NCBI GenBank assembly: GCA_022795855.1
Contig: JAAWHL010000008.1
Span: 1-49,761 of the forward strand
DNA: 49,761 nucleotides
Source: Lawsonibacter sp.
GTDB lineage: Bacteria; Bacillota; Clostridia; Oscillospirales; Oscillospiraceae
Direction: 5' to 3'
Shown here: positions 38,599 to 46,507 of the stretch, in pieces
Position numbering within the stretch: position 1 is the stretch's first letter
How the letters are laid out: each line of letters opens with the position of its first letter
Program-made: the position numbers and the translations under genes
Notes under the pieces: model-generated
The model's input: only the letters and a program-made list of their open reading frames with translations
What the model was told of the DNA's origin: nothing
Databases searched by the model: none

Positions 38599-39636
38599 CT
38601 ACGCCGCCTGAGCCGGGCTGTCCAGCCCCAGGTTCTCCCGCACCTGGGCGCGGAACTCCACCAGCTCCGGGTAGTCGTAGAAGAAATTGACCTTCTGAGA
38701 CCAGACGCTCTCCCCGTCGCCCCGGCCCCACAGAACAAAGAAGGAGAAGCTCTCGGAGATGTCCTCCGACGGGTCGGTGGAGGCGTAGGCGGAGACAAAA
38801 TCGTCCTCGTGACGCAGGAAGAAATTGTAGCTGTCCATATTGGCCAGGCGGTCGTCCAGGTAATCGGTCCAGAACCGATGGTAAAAGTCGTTGAGATAGG
38901 AGTCCGGCAGGGAGAAAAGCCCCTCCTCACAGTAGGTCTCCAGATTGGGGCCGCCGCTGTAGCGGACCTGGGTGTCGTTCAGGGTCAGGTAGTGGCAGTA
39001 CTCGTGAAGCACCGTCTCCAGGAACAGCTCCTCGTCCTCCTGGTCGGCGGGATCCAGGTAGAGCTCCCACTGGCGGCCCCGGTTGTCCCAGGGCTGGACA
39101 TAGGCCATGGTCTCCCCCTCCCCGTCGGTGAACAGACAGAAACGGATGAAGCTGTCAAAGGCCCCGTCGGGCAGAATGGAAACCATCTTCCCCCACAGCG
39201 CCTCCAGGTCCTCCTGGGCCCAGGGACCGTGGCTTAAATCCAGGGAGTTGGCCAGCAGGGCCAGCTGCTCGCCGTTCTTGATGCGGTAGCGGGCAATCTG
39301 CTCCTCCTCCGGATTGGCGTAGCCCCAGCCCAGGCCGTCGCCCCCCAGATACTGGATGGTGTACGCCTCGTACAGACCGTTCAGCTTCTCCAAAAGACTC
39401 TCCTCCCGGCTGCTCTTCTCGTACTCTCCCCGCTCCAGCCGCTTCTCCCGCAGGCCCCTGGCCTGAATCCAGAGATTCATGGCCTCCTTCCGCTGGCTGT
39501 CCGTGATGGCCTCCGCCAGCAGGCCCAGCTGAGCGTCCAGCTCCCGGTCCAGGACGGCCTGGTCCGCCGCCGTCCGGGCACAGCCGGACAGAGCCGCAAT
39601 CAAAATCAAAACCAATACCCGCTTGACCCATTTCAT
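38599..39636 (-). CDS. Lipoprotein with HExxH zinc-protease motif
   Basis: A 345-residue lipoprotein: signal and lipobox in VLVLILIAALSGC, cysteine near residue 19. The middle carries ETVLHEYCHYLTLND, a zinc-metalloprotease HExxH (HEYCH), and a later DISESFSFFVLWG could supply the third ligand, as in gluzincins. I recognise no named family, so a membrane-anchored extracytoplasmic peptidase is inferred from the motif only. It has its own promoter, and a short gap separates it from the NSS gene downstream. Confidence 0.75.
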   Translation of the reverse strand: MKWVKRVLVLILIAALSGCARTAADQAVLDRELDAQLGLLAEAITDSQRKEAMNLWIQARGLREKRLERGEYEKSSREESLLEKLNGLYEAYTIQYLGGDGLGWGYANPEEEQIARYRIKNGEQLALLANSLDLSHGPWAQEDLEALWGKMVSILPDGAFDSFIRFCLFTDGEGETMAYVQPWDNRGRQWELYLDPADQEDEELFLETVLHEYCHYLTLNDTQVRYSGGPNLETYCEEGLFSLPDSYLNDFYHRFWTDYLDDRLANMDSYNFFLRHEDDFVSAYASTDPSEDISESFSFFVLWGRGDGESVWSQKVNFFYDYPELVEFRAQVRENLGLDSPAQAA

Positions 39637-39681
39637 TTCTATCTCTCCCCATGGCCCGGAGGGCGTTCTATCCTATTCAGA

Positions 39682-39710
39682 ATTATACTTGGAAGAGCGG
39701 CGCATGGCAA
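39682..39710 (-). promoter_or_regulatory. Promoter of the lipoprotein gene
   Basis: On the reverse strand TTGCCA (39710-39705), a 17-nt spacer and TATAAT (39687-39682), about 45 nt before the ATG. Confidence 0.75.
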
Positions 39711-39734
39711 GGGTATTTTTGTTTCTGAGCCCCG

Positions 39735-40295
39735 TTACATGGGCTTCAGATTCCGATTGAGCCGGTCTATCATCCAGGCCGTCCGTTTTTCCCGCCCGGC
39801 GTCCGTCTTGGCGTCAAAATAGGCCCGGGTATAGGTCTTCCTTACGGACAGGGGCATGGCGTGAAAATTTGCGCAGGCGGGCTCGTGCCCCTCCAGCAGC
39901 GCGGATACGCAGGCAATCTGCTCCTCTGTGACCGCCTCGGGTTTTGGCGCGTACCATTGGCCGTTTTTTTGGGCCTCCTCGATTTTCTTCCTGCCGAAAT
40001 CGGTCATAAGCCCCCGCTCCTCAAGCTGCCTGACCAGTGCCTTGTTTTTCTCCGACCATTTGCTCTTTCCGCGGCGCATAGAAAAATATTTCCGGTAGGT
40101 TTTGCTGTCAATGCTCTGCATCTGGCCGTCAATCCAGCCAAAGCAGAGGGCCTCCTCAAGGGCCTCTCCCGCCGTTATGGTTTTCGGCCCGCCGGCCTTG
40201 CCGAACAAAAGCCAAACGCCGTCTTCGGACAGGCAGTGGGCGCAGAGCCATTCCCGAAACTCCTCTCTGCCGGAAAATTGCAGCGGCTCGCTCAC
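39735..40295 (-). CDS. YdeI/OmpD-associated family protein
   Basis: A 186-residue cytoplasmic protein of the YdeI/OmdA family. Family features are FREWLCAHCLSEDGVWLLFGK near the start, then EALEEALCFGWIDGQMQSID, and the helical C-terminus with KRTAWMIDRLNRNLKPM. Members have been linked to peptide or bacteriocin resistance in some species, with no known mechanism. I chose the GTG at 40295 because AGGAGGA lies 7 nt before it; the TTG at 40313 overlaps that ribosome site. Confidence 0.85.
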   Translation of the reverse strand: MSEPLQFSGREEFREWLCAHCLSEDGVWLLFGKAGGPKTITAGEALEEALCFGWIDGQMQSIDSKTYRKYFSMRRGKSKWSEKNKALVRQLEERGLMTDFGRKKIEEAQKNGQWYAPKPEAVTEEQIACVSALLEGHEPACANFHAMPLSVRKTYTRAYFDAKTDAGREKRTAWMIDRLNRNLKPM

Positions 40296-40313
40296 GGTGT
40301 ACTCCTCCTTCAA

Positions 40314-40342
40314 ATTCTATATTCGCGGCCCTTTCTCCGCAA
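40314..40342 (-). promoter_or_regulatory. Promoter of the YdeI-family gene
   Basis: On the reverse strand TTGCGG, a 17-nt spacer and TAGAAT, ending about 20 nt before the GTG start. Confidence 0.6.
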
Positions 40343-40360
40343 GGTTCCAATCTCAACGGC

Positions 40361-40410
40361 AAAAAAACGTCCCGCCCCGGGCCTTCTGCGGCGGGGACGG
40401 GGCGTTTTTA
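40361..40410 (-). terminator. Terminator downstream of the TRAP/aldolase operon
   Basis: ACGCCCCGTCCCCG and CGGGGCGGGACGT on the reverse strand form a strong stem with one bulge and one wobble, followed by seven T residues. A T run also flanks it on the other strand. Confidence 0.7.
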
Positions 40411-40423
40411 TGATAGCGCAAAA

Positions 40424-40532
40424 GGAATCAAAATGAAATTTTGATTCCGCCGCAGGGGTGCAGGGGGCGGCACGCCCCCTGCCGGGGCCCGGGGCAGAGC
40501 CCCGGACAGGGGCGGCACGCCCCGCGCCGGGC
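40424..40532. repeat. Intergenic palindromes and GC-rich repeat (family C, copy 2)
   Basis: First a perfect 11-bp inverted repeat GGAATCAAAAT-GAA-ATTTTGATTCC. Then GC-rich hairpins of the type GGGGGCGGCACGCCCCC and CCGGGGCAGAGCCCCGG. Positions 40483-40505 are identical to 27838-27860. It lies between the aldolase stop and the operon terminator. Confidence 0.65.
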
Positions 40533-40535
40533 GGG

Positions 40536-41435
40536 TCAGACTGCCTCCAGGGGGAGGGCCATCAGGTCGGCGACAGCTTTTTGGGCCTGGGAATCCAAGG
40601 GCCGGAAGGGGGCGCGGCAGAAACCGCAGTCCACGCCCCGCAGGGTCCAGCCGTATTTCATGGCGTTGAAGATGCCCACCTTGACGGTGGCCTCCACCCG
40701 CAGGCTGATGGCGTGCTGCCAGCGGTAGGCCAGGGCCATATCCCCGGCCTGGAAGGCCTCGCGCACCTTGTGGAACAGGGGAGCGAACAGGTTGACGGTG
40801 GTGCCGATGGTGGCGCAGGAGCCCATGGCCATAGCGCCCAGGAACTGCTCGTCAAAGCCGTTAATCAGGGCCTTGCCGGGGAAGGCCTGCCCCATGCGCT
40901 CCATGGCGTACAGGTTGGTGGAGGTGTGCTTGATGCCCACGATATTCTCGTTGGCCAGCAGTCGGCCGGCGTTGTCCTTGTTGAACTCCACCCCGGTGAA
41001 CTGAGGGATATTATAGACAATGGCGGGCACGTCGGGGAGGGCGCGGATTACGTCCTCATAGTAGCCCATAATCTCGTCCATGGAGAACTTATAGTAGTAG
41101 GGGGGAATCATGGACACGGCCATGGCCCCGGCGGACATGGCGTGGCGGGCCAGATCCGTCACATCCTTTGTGCGGATGGTGCCCACGTGGGAGATGACCG
41201 GGACGCGGCCGTCCGCCGCCTTCAGGACGTGCTCCAGCACCTGCTTGCGCTCGTCCAGGGAGAGCAGCAGGCCCTCGCCGGAGGAGCCGCAGCAGTAAAA
41301 GCCCTCCACGCCGTCCTGGAGCTGAAGCTCCACCACCCGCTCCAGGGCCTCGTAATTCACGCTCTCGTCGGCGTTGGTGGGGGTAATCAGGGCGGACCAG
41401 ATGCGGGCGAACTGCCCGGGCTTTACGCTTACCAT
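40536..41435 (-). CDS. N-acetylneuraminate lyase-type aldolase (DapA/NanA superfamily)
   Basis: A 299-residue class I aldolase of the DHDPS/NAL superfamily. It is closer to sialic-acid lyase than to DapA: GFYCCGSSGEGLLLS, the tyrosine motif IVYNIPQFTGVEF, the Schiff-base lysine in GIKHTSTNLYAMER, and the NGFDEQFLG segment, where D and E match the residues holding the sialic-acid side chain. It should cleave a 2-keto-3-deoxy sugar acid to pyruvate and an aldose. The ATG overlaps the SDR stop by 7 nt, with GGAGG before it. No nanE, nanK or nagA gene is present, so the exact substrate is open. Confidence 0.85.
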   Translation of the reverse strand: MVSVKPGQFARIWSALITPTNADESVNYEALERVVELQLQDGVEGFYCCGSSGEGLLLSLDERKQVLEHVLKAADGRVPVISHVGTIRTKDVTDLARHAMSAGAMAVSMIPPYYYKFSMDEIMGYYEDVIRALPDVPAIVYNIPQFTGVEFNKDNAGRLLANENIVGIKHTSTNLYAMERMGQAFPGKALINGFDEQFLGAMAMGSCATIGTTVNLFAPLFHKVREAFQAGDMALAYRWQHAISLRVEATVKVGIFNAMKYGWTLRGVDCGFCRAPFRPLDSQAQKAVADLMALPLEAV

Positions 41436-42262
41436 GCCGTCCAGCCTCCGTCAATCACCAGATTGGAGCCGGTCATGAAGGAGGAGGCCTTGGAGGCCAG
41501 GAAAATCAGCGCTCCGTTGTACTCGTTCTCCTGAGACATGCGGCCCATGGGCATACGGGCGCAGAAATTGCCCTGGAAAATCTCGTCCTGGGTATCACGC
41601 CACACGCCGGCCGGGGTCAGGGTGTTGACCCGGATGCCCTGCTTGCCCCAGTAGGTGGCCAGATAGCGGGTCAGATTGTAGATGCCCGACTTGGCGGCGG
41701 AGTAGGCTACCGGCTTGATGAAGGGCACGCCGGTCATTTCCTTCTTATAGGCGTAAATATCCTGAATGGGGGACAGCATCCCGTAGATGGAGCCCACGTT
41801 GATGATGGAGCCGCCCTTGCCGGCCTTCACCATCCGGGCGCCCACCGCCTGACAGGCCAGGAAGGTGCCCACCAGGTTCACGTCCACCACCTCGCGGAAA
41901 ACCTCCTCGGGGAAGTTCTCAAAGGGGCCGGACACTTCGGGCGGCGCGGAGGGCTGGGTGTCAATGCCGGCGTTGTTCACCAGCACGTCGGGGGCCTCGC
42001 CCCAGGCCTGCTCCATGTCGTCCAGGGCGGCGTTCAAAGTGTCCTTTTTGTTGATGTCCACGCTGTAGAAGCGCAGCTTGGGGTCCTTCAGGGCCTCCTG
42101 GCCCAGGGTTTTGGCAATACGCTCGTCATTGACGGTACGGCCCCAGACGGCTACCCGGGCGCCCCGCTTCCACAGCTCCTGGACGAAGTTCTTGCCAATC
42201 TGGCCCAGGCCGCCGGTGACAATGCAGATTTTGTTTTCAACGCTGAAAAGCTCGTCAGTCAT
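41429..42262 (-). CDS. SDR-family oxidoreductase
   Basis: A 277-residue short-chain dehydrogenase. The nucleotide site is TGGLGQIGKNF, then NNAGID, the catalytic INVGSIYG serine and YSAAKSG with Tyr and Lys, ending VIDGGWTAW. It is classical type and probably NAD(P)-dependent. Its place between a TRAP transporter and a NanA-type lyase suggests that it oxidises or reduces the imported sugar acid before or after cleavage. GAGAGGAG precedes the ATG. Confidence 0.88.
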   Translation of the reverse strand: MTDELFSVENKICIVTGGLGQIGKNFVQELWKRGARVAVWGRTVNDERIAKTLGQEALKDPKLRFYSVDINKKDTLNAALDDMEQAWGEAPDVLVNNAGIDTQPSAPPEVSGPFENFPEEVFREVVDVNLVGTFLACQAVGARMVKAGKGGSIINVGSIYGMLSPIQDIYAYKKEMTGVPFIKPVAYSAAKSGIYNLTRYLATYWGKQGIRVNTLTPAGVWRDTQDEIFQGNFCARMPMGRMSQENEYNGALIFLASKASSFMTGSNLVIDGGWTAW

Positions 42263-42306
42263 GAGAAAAACTCCTCTCTTCTAAAAAAACAGATGTACGG
42301 ACGGGG

Positions 42307-43581
42307 TCAGGACGCGGACAGCAGCGCGTTGGGCAGGGCTGTGACCAGTCCCGGTATGTAGGTGACAAGAAGCAGAGTCAAAACCAGGGGGATCATGAAG
42401 GGCAGGATGGATTTGTACAGCTGCTCCAGCTTGACCTTGTTCACATCGGAGATGACGAACAGGCACACGCCGAAGGGCGGAGTGACCTGGCCTATCATCA
42501 GATTCAGGACAATCATCACGCCGAAGTGGACCAGGTTCAGGCTCAGGCCGTTGGCGATAGGCAGCAGCACGGGGAGCATCAGGGTCAGAATGGCGCCCGG
42601 CTCCATGACCATGCCCAGCACCAGCAGCAGCACGTTGATGACCAGCAGCACCACGTTGGGGTTGCTGCTGATGCCCAGAATGAAGTCGGCCATCTGGCGG
42701 GAGATGCCCTCCATGGCCATGACGTAGGTGAACAGGGTGGAGGTGCCGATGATGAACAGGGTGTTGGCCGAGGAGATGGCCGAGTCCTTCAGGCACTTGA
42801 CGAAACTTTTCCAGTCCAGAGTGCGGTAAAGGAACAGGGCAATCAGCAGGGAGTAGATTACGGCGATGGAGGAGGCCTCGGTGGGGGTGAACCAGCCCAC
42901 GGTAAAGCCGCACAGGATAATCAGGGGGGTAACCAGCGCCGGGATGGAGTAGAGGAACTGGCGAACCAGCTTCATGAAGTGGAAGGGATGGCGCTCGTAC
43001 CGGCGCACAATGGCAAAGCCGAAAATCATCACCATCAGCAGCACGCCCATGAGCACGCCGGGGACCACGCCGCCCATAAACAGCTGGTCCACGCTGACGC
43101 TGGCTACGCTGCCGTAGATAATCAGCGGAATGGAGGGCGGGAAGATGGGACCGATGACCGAGGAGGCGGCGGTGACCGCGCCGGAGAATTCCTCGTCGTA
43201 GCCGTTGGTCTTCATGGCCTCCATCTCGATGGCGCCCAGGCCGCCGGCGTCAGCCACGGCGGAGCCCGACATGCCGGCGAAGATGATGCTGGCCACCACG
43301 TTGGCGTGGGCCAGGCCGCCGGGGATCCAGCCCACCAGCTCCTTGGCGGTATCAAACAGCTTTTCGGTGATTTTGCCGGCGTTCATCAGGTTGCCGGCCA
43401 GGATAAACAGAGGAACCGCAATCAGCAGGAAGGAGTCGATGCCGCTGACCATCTTCTGGCCGATGACCACCAGAGGATAGCCCAGGGACAGGCAGCCCAG
43501 CACGGCGGACGCGCCAATGGAGATGCTGATGGGGACGCCGATGACCAGAAGGACCACAAAGCCAACCAAAAATACTACCAT
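42307..43581 (-). CDS. TRAP transporter large permease (DctM/SiaM type)
   Basis: A 424-residue membrane protein with about 12 hydrophobic segments, the transport subunit of a tripartite ATP-independent periplasmic-type transporter. Family markers are VPLFILAGNLMNAGKI, GMSGSAVADAGGLGAIEM and MEPGAILTLMLPVLLPI. It works with the small permease and binding protein encoded upstream and is driven by Na+ or H+ gradients. AGGGAGGAC precedes the ATG. Confidence 0.95.
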   Translation of the reverse strand: MVVFLVGFVVLLVIGVPISISIGASAVLGCLSLGYPLVVIGQKMVSGIDSFLLIAVPLFILAGNLMNAGKITEKLFDTAKELVGWIPGGLAHANVVASIIFAGMSGSAVADAGGLGAIEMEAMKTNGYDEEFSGAVTAASSVIGPIFPPSIPLIIYGSVASVSVDQLFMGGVVPGVLMGVLLMVMIFGFAIVRRYERHPFHFMKLVRQFLYSIPALVTPLIILCGFTVGWFTPTEASSIAVIYSLLIALFLYRTLDWKSFVKCLKDSAISSANTLFIIGTSTLFTYVMAMEGISRQMADFILGISSNPNVVLLVINVLLLVLGMVMEPGAILTLMLPVLLPIANGLSLNLVHFGVMIVLNLMIGQVTPPFGVCLFVISDVNKVKLEQLYKSILPFMIPLVLTLLLVTYIPGLVTALPNALLSAS

Positions 43582-43596
43582 ATCTGCCGTCCTCCC

Positions 43597-44100
43597 TTAT
43601 GCCTTTTTGGACTGCGCCCCGGCCAGGGCCAGGACGCGCTCCAGAATCTGCTGTACGGAAACCAGGGCGATATAGGCCCCGGAGATGGCCATAGGGACAT
43701 ACTGAATCGTGTAGGGAACCTTCAGGCTGAAGGTGGAGTAGGTCCGGCTGGCCACGAAGGGGACCTGGTCCTTGAAGGCGATGACCATAATCACGCCCAG
43801 CATCAGGCTGAAGGCCTTGTTCACAAAGTAAATGAGGTCCGAGGCGGCGCCCCGGGTACGGGAGGACAAAAAGTCCAGACGCATCAGGCCGCTGTCGTGA
43901 TACAGGGGAATCAGGCCGATGAAGGCCATCCACAGAAAGCAGATGCCGCACAGCTCAATGGTGCCCCGGTAGGACTGGTTGAAGAAGTTGCGCCGGATCA
44001 GCTCGGTGACAATCAGCAGCACCAGGGCGGAAATCATCACCATGCAGATGACTTCACAGACCTTGGCGATGACGTCGGTAATTCTCTTAAATATGTTCAT
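43597..44100 (-). CDS. TRAP transporter small permease (DctQ/SiaQ type)
   Basis: A 167-residue protein with four hydrophobic segments, pairing with the large permease. It has VIAKVCEVICMVMISALVLLIV, TELIRRNFFNQSYRGTIELCGICFLWMAF and a long C-terminal helix pair. I chose the ATG at 44100 with GAGGGAG just upstream. The alternative ATG at 44112 has no ribosome site. It is separated from the binding-protein gene by a strong hairpin. Confidence 0.92.
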   Translation of the reverse strand: MNIFKRITDVIAKVCEVICMVMISALVLLIVTELIRRNFFNQSYRGTIELCGICFLWMAFIGLIPLYHDSGLMRLDFLSSRTRGAASDLIYFVNKAFSLMLGVIMVIAFKDQVPFVASRTYSTFSLKVPYTIQYVPMAISGAYIALVSVQQILERVLALAGAQSKKA

Positions 44101-44118
44101 ATTCTCCCTCATAAAAGA

Positions 44119-44151
44119 GACAGCTGCACAGGCAGGGCCTATGCAGCTGTC
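44119..44151 (-). terminator. Intercistronic hairpin between the TRAP binding protein and permease genes
   Basis: GACAGCTGCA and TGCAGCTGTC form a perfect 10-bp stem with a 13-nt loop, followed on the reverse strand by TCTCTTTTAT. It may partly terminate or protect the 3' end of the binding-protein mRNA, giving more binding protein than permease. Confidence 0.6.
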
Positions 44152-44190
44152 GGATTCAACGCAGCGGAACAGGTTTACAGTGCGGGGGAA

Positions 44191-45267
44191 TCAGCGAACG
44201 GCGGCCAGAATGGCATCCAGCAGGGCCTGGTCATACCAGGTCTCGTCCTTGTAGCGGTCATAGTAGCTGTCGCCGCCCAGCATGTCCTTGAAGGACTGCA
44301 CGTCGGGCTCGAAGTCGAACTCCACGCCGGCGTCCTGGAGGGTCCTGGTGGCGGTCTCGTTGTCGGCGGCGATGGTGTCGAAGCTGTACTTGGCGGCGGC
44401 CTTGGCCTGCTCCTTCAGGATAGCCTGAACGGCGGGATCCAGCTTGCCCCAGGTGGTGCTGTTGACGGCCATGGTGCAGCCCATCCACATATAGTTGATG
44501 TTGGAGAAGTACTTGATGTCGTCATAGGTGGCGTTGGCAACCAGGTGATAGGTGGCGTTGTCCTGGCCCTCGGCGGTGCCGTTGGACAGGGCCAGAGCCA
44601 GCTCAGGCAGGGCCAGGGCAATGGGGGTAGCGCCCAGGGCCTCCCACACGTCCAGATACAGCTGGCTGGTGGGGACGCGGATCTTCAGGCCGCTGATGTC
44701 GGCGGCGGTGTGGATGGGCCGGTTGGTGGTGGAGACGTGGCGCATACCGTTGTCGCCCTCGGCCAGATAGACCAGGTTGAAGGCCTCGAACCCGGCGAAG
44801 ATCTGCTCGCCGATTTCGCTGTTGGTCACCTCGTAGGCCTGCTCGGCGCTGTCAAACAGGAAGGGCAGGTCCAGAACCTTGGCGGGCTCGTAGAAGGAGG
44901 TGAAGCCGGAGGTGCCGGCGAAGATGATGTCGATGGTGCCCATACGGGTGGACTCGATGGACTCCGCGTCGTTGCCCAGCTCGTTGGAGTGGTGGACGTC
45001 CAGGGTGATGGCGCCGTCGGAGGCCTCGCTCACCAGGCGGGCGTACTCGATGATGGTCTTGGTGGGCACGGAGTTCTCGTTGCCGGGGGAGTAGATGGTC
45101 AGCGTGACCGGGTCGATGGCGGGCTGAGCGGGGGTGCTGGCGGCGGGAGTGCTGGCCGCAGGGGTGCTGGCGGGCGGCGTGGGATTAGAGGGGGTGCTGC
45201 TGTTGCCGCAGGCGGCCAAGGAGAAAACCATGGCGCCGGCCAGCAGGGCGGAGACAAATTTTTTCAT
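44191..45267 (-). CDS. TRAP transporter substrate-binding lipoprotein (DctP type)
   Basis: A 358-residue binding protein with a lipobox (VFSLAACGN) and a Ser/Pro/Ala-Thr linker with repeated PAAST, then a DctP domain. Family markers are GLKIRVPTSQLYLDVWEALGA and LALSNGTAEGQDN, including the conserved arginine that holds the ligand carboxylate. The ligand is probably a sugar acid given the NanA-type lyase. The ATG at 45267 has AGGAGG at 7 nt. The ORF start at 45327 is an extension. It is the first gene of the leftward operon. Confidence 0.93.
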   Translation of the reverse strand: MKKFVSALLAGAMVFSLAACGNSSTPSNPTPPASTPAASTPAASTPAQPAIDPVTLTIYSPGNENSVPTKTIIEYARLVSEASDGAITLDVHHSNELGNDAESIESTRMGTIDIIFAGTSGFTSFYEPAKVLDLPFLFDSAEQAYEVTNSEIGEQIFAGFEAFNLVYLAEGDNGMRHVSTTNRPIHTAADISGLKIRVPTSQLYLDVWEALGATPIALALPELALALSNGTAEGQDNATYHLVANATYDDIKYFSNINYMWMGCTMAVNSTTWGKLDPAVQAILKEQAKAAAKYSFDTIAADNETATRTLQDAGVEFDFEPDVQSFKDMLGGDSYYDRYKDETWYDQALLDAILAAVR

Positions 45268-45341
45268 TGCAAATCCTCCTAGCTCTTTTCTTTGGGAGGG
45301 CGGGGCCCTCCTCCGGAATGGGTTCACACAATCTTAACAGA

Positions 45342-45371
45342 ATTGTATGACATCTGACACTATTGTATCAA
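45342..45371 (-). promoter_or_regulatory. Promoter of the TRAP operon overlapped by repeated boxes
   Basis: On the reverse strand TTGATA (45371-45366), an 18-nt spacer and TACAAT (45347-45342). On the forward strand ATTGTAT occurs twice, at 45342 and 45362, with TGACATCTGACA between, so a regulator bound here would cover both promoter elements. The GntR/FCD protein encoded upstream is the obvious candidate. Confidence 0.6.
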
Positions 45372-45438
45372 GGTTTGGAAAAAAGTCAATCCCGTAAAAA
45401 CAGCGAAAAACAGCGGTGTTTTTTGTTCTTTTTGCCAG

Positions 45439-45465
45439 GAGAGCCGCCCCTTCGGGGCGGCTCTC
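45439..45465. other. Strong stem-loop upstream of the TRAP promoter
   Basis: GAGAGCCGCCCC and GGGGCGGCTCTC form a perfect 12-bp stem with a 3-nt loop. It lies between the gntR 3' end and the TRAP promoter. No T run follows on either strand, so it is not a canonical terminator. Confidence 0.5.
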
Positions 45466-45483
45466 TCATGAAAATCCGCATAG

Positions 45484-45512
45484 GAAAATCCCCTGTCCGC
45501 AGGACAGGGGAA
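45484..45512 (-). terminator. Terminator of the GntR/FCD gene
   Basis: CCCCTGTCC, loop TGC, GGACAGGGG on the reverse strand, followed by ATTTTCC, 6 nt after the gntR stop codon. Confidence 0.75.
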
Positions 45513-45517
45513 ACCGG

Positions 45518-46219
45518 TCAGGCCGGGTTATTCACGTTTTCGCTCAGGTCCTCCTCCACCTTGTCCAGGTGGACGCGCATTTCCCGCTCGGCCCCCGCGC
45601 CGTCCCGGGCCTGGATGGCCTCCATGATGCGGGTGTGGGGCTCCACCGCGTTGCGGATGTTCTGGGCCACCTGGAAGGTCTTGGCCCGGAAGGTCTTCAT
45701 CCCCAGGTTGACCTGCTGGTTGATGGCAATCAGCAGATAATTGCCGCTGCCGGCCACGATGGCGCTGTGGAAGGCCTCGTCCAGCTGGGCGATTCGGGCG
45801 GAGTCCCCCTCCTCCAGGGCGGCCATGAAGCGGACATGCAGCCTTTTCAGGGCCAGAATATCCGCGTCCTCGCCCCGGGCGGCCATGCGCCGGGCGGCCA
45901 TGGGCTCCAGGGCCCGGCGGACCTCAATGGCGTCACGGAGCTCCTGCTCGTTCTGAATCAGCCACTCCACCGCGCCCACGTCCTCGCCGAAGGGGCGCTG
46001 GGAGACAAAGGCCCCCCGGCCCGGCTTGATTTCCACATACCCCTTGGCCTGGAGCAGACGGAAGGCCTCCCGCACGGTGCCCCGGCCTACGCCCAGCTGC
46101 TGGCACAGCTCCATCTCGGCGGGGAGCTTCTCCCCCGTTTTGAATTTTCCTTGGGCGATTAACTCCCGGATGGAGTGCTCGACCTGCTGCACGATGGGGA
46201 TCCGCTTGATGGGTTCCAT
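45518..46219 (-). CDS. GntR-family transcriptional regulator with FCD ligand domain
   Basis: A 233-residue FadR-subfamily regulator. The N-terminal winged helix is typical (KTGEKLPAEMELCQQLGVGRGTVREAF). The C-terminal all-helical FCD domain has VRRALEPMAARRMAA, DEAFHSAIVAG and a histidine-rich metal-site pattern ending MRVHLDKVEEDL. FCD regulators bind small organic or sugar acids, often with a metal, and repress adjacent uptake operons. The ATG at 46219 has GGAG at 9 nt; the 45-residue longer ORF runs through the promoter. Confidence 0.92.
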   Translation of the reverse strand: MEPIKRIPIVQQVEHSIRELIAQGKFKTGEKLPAEMELCQQLGVGRGTVREAFRLLQAKGYVEIKPGRGAFVSQRPFGEDVGAVEWLIQNEQELRDAIEVRRALEPMAARRMAARGEDADILALKRLHVRFMAALEEGDSARIAQLDEAFHSAIVAGSGNYLLIAINQQVNLGMKTFRAKTFQVAQNIRNAVEPHTRIMEAIQARDGAGAEREMRVHLDKVEEDLSENVNNPA

Positions 46220-46282
46220 ATCTGCCCGCTCCTTCTGTGGTGAACGTAGAAAAGCCCCGGCCGCAGGGGCAAGGCTGGCTTT

Positions 46283-46311
46283 AGTATACCGCCCTTTTTC
46301 TCCCGCGTCAA
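46283..46311 (-). promoter_or_regulatory. Promoter of the GntR/FCD gene
   Basis: On the reverse strand TTGACG (46311-46306), a 17-nt spacer and TATACT (46288-46283). The repeated boxes seen at the TRAP promoter are not present here. Confidence 0.7.
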
Positions 46312-46375
46312 CGCACAAAATGAGAAAATTATGAATTTCCGCCGCTTTCTCCAAAAAAGCGCCGGAAACGGGCGC

Positions 46376-46483
46376 TCAGCTCCGGCACAGCACTATCGCC
46401 ATGTGGGCCGGGGAGCTCCCGTGCCGGAACAGCTCCTCCTTGCTGCCCAGCTCGGGGAAGCCCGGGTACAGCGCCGGACCTGA
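46376..46483 (-). pseudogene. Possible C-terminal remnant of an unidentified protein
   Basis: The reverse strand encodes about 35 residues ending in a stop: ALYPGFPELGSKEELFRHG then AHMAIVLCRS. An in-frame stop (TAA) lies directly upstream, so no intact gene exists. It reads like the tail of a folded protein rather than random sequence. I cannot name the family. Confidence 0.35.
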
Positions 46484-46507
46484 TTATTTCGCAGGGCCCC
46501 TGTGGAA

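Noticed and set aside
37083-38930. 615-residue ORF including the NSS symporter
   Set aside because: The extra N-terminus is Arg/Pro/Thr-rich wrong-frame sequence of the lipoprotein gene; NSS homology starts at MRQREGF.
42526-45282. 918-residue plus-strand ORF across the TRAP genes
   Set aside because: A His/Gln/Gly-rich antisense reading of three well-supported TRAP genes.
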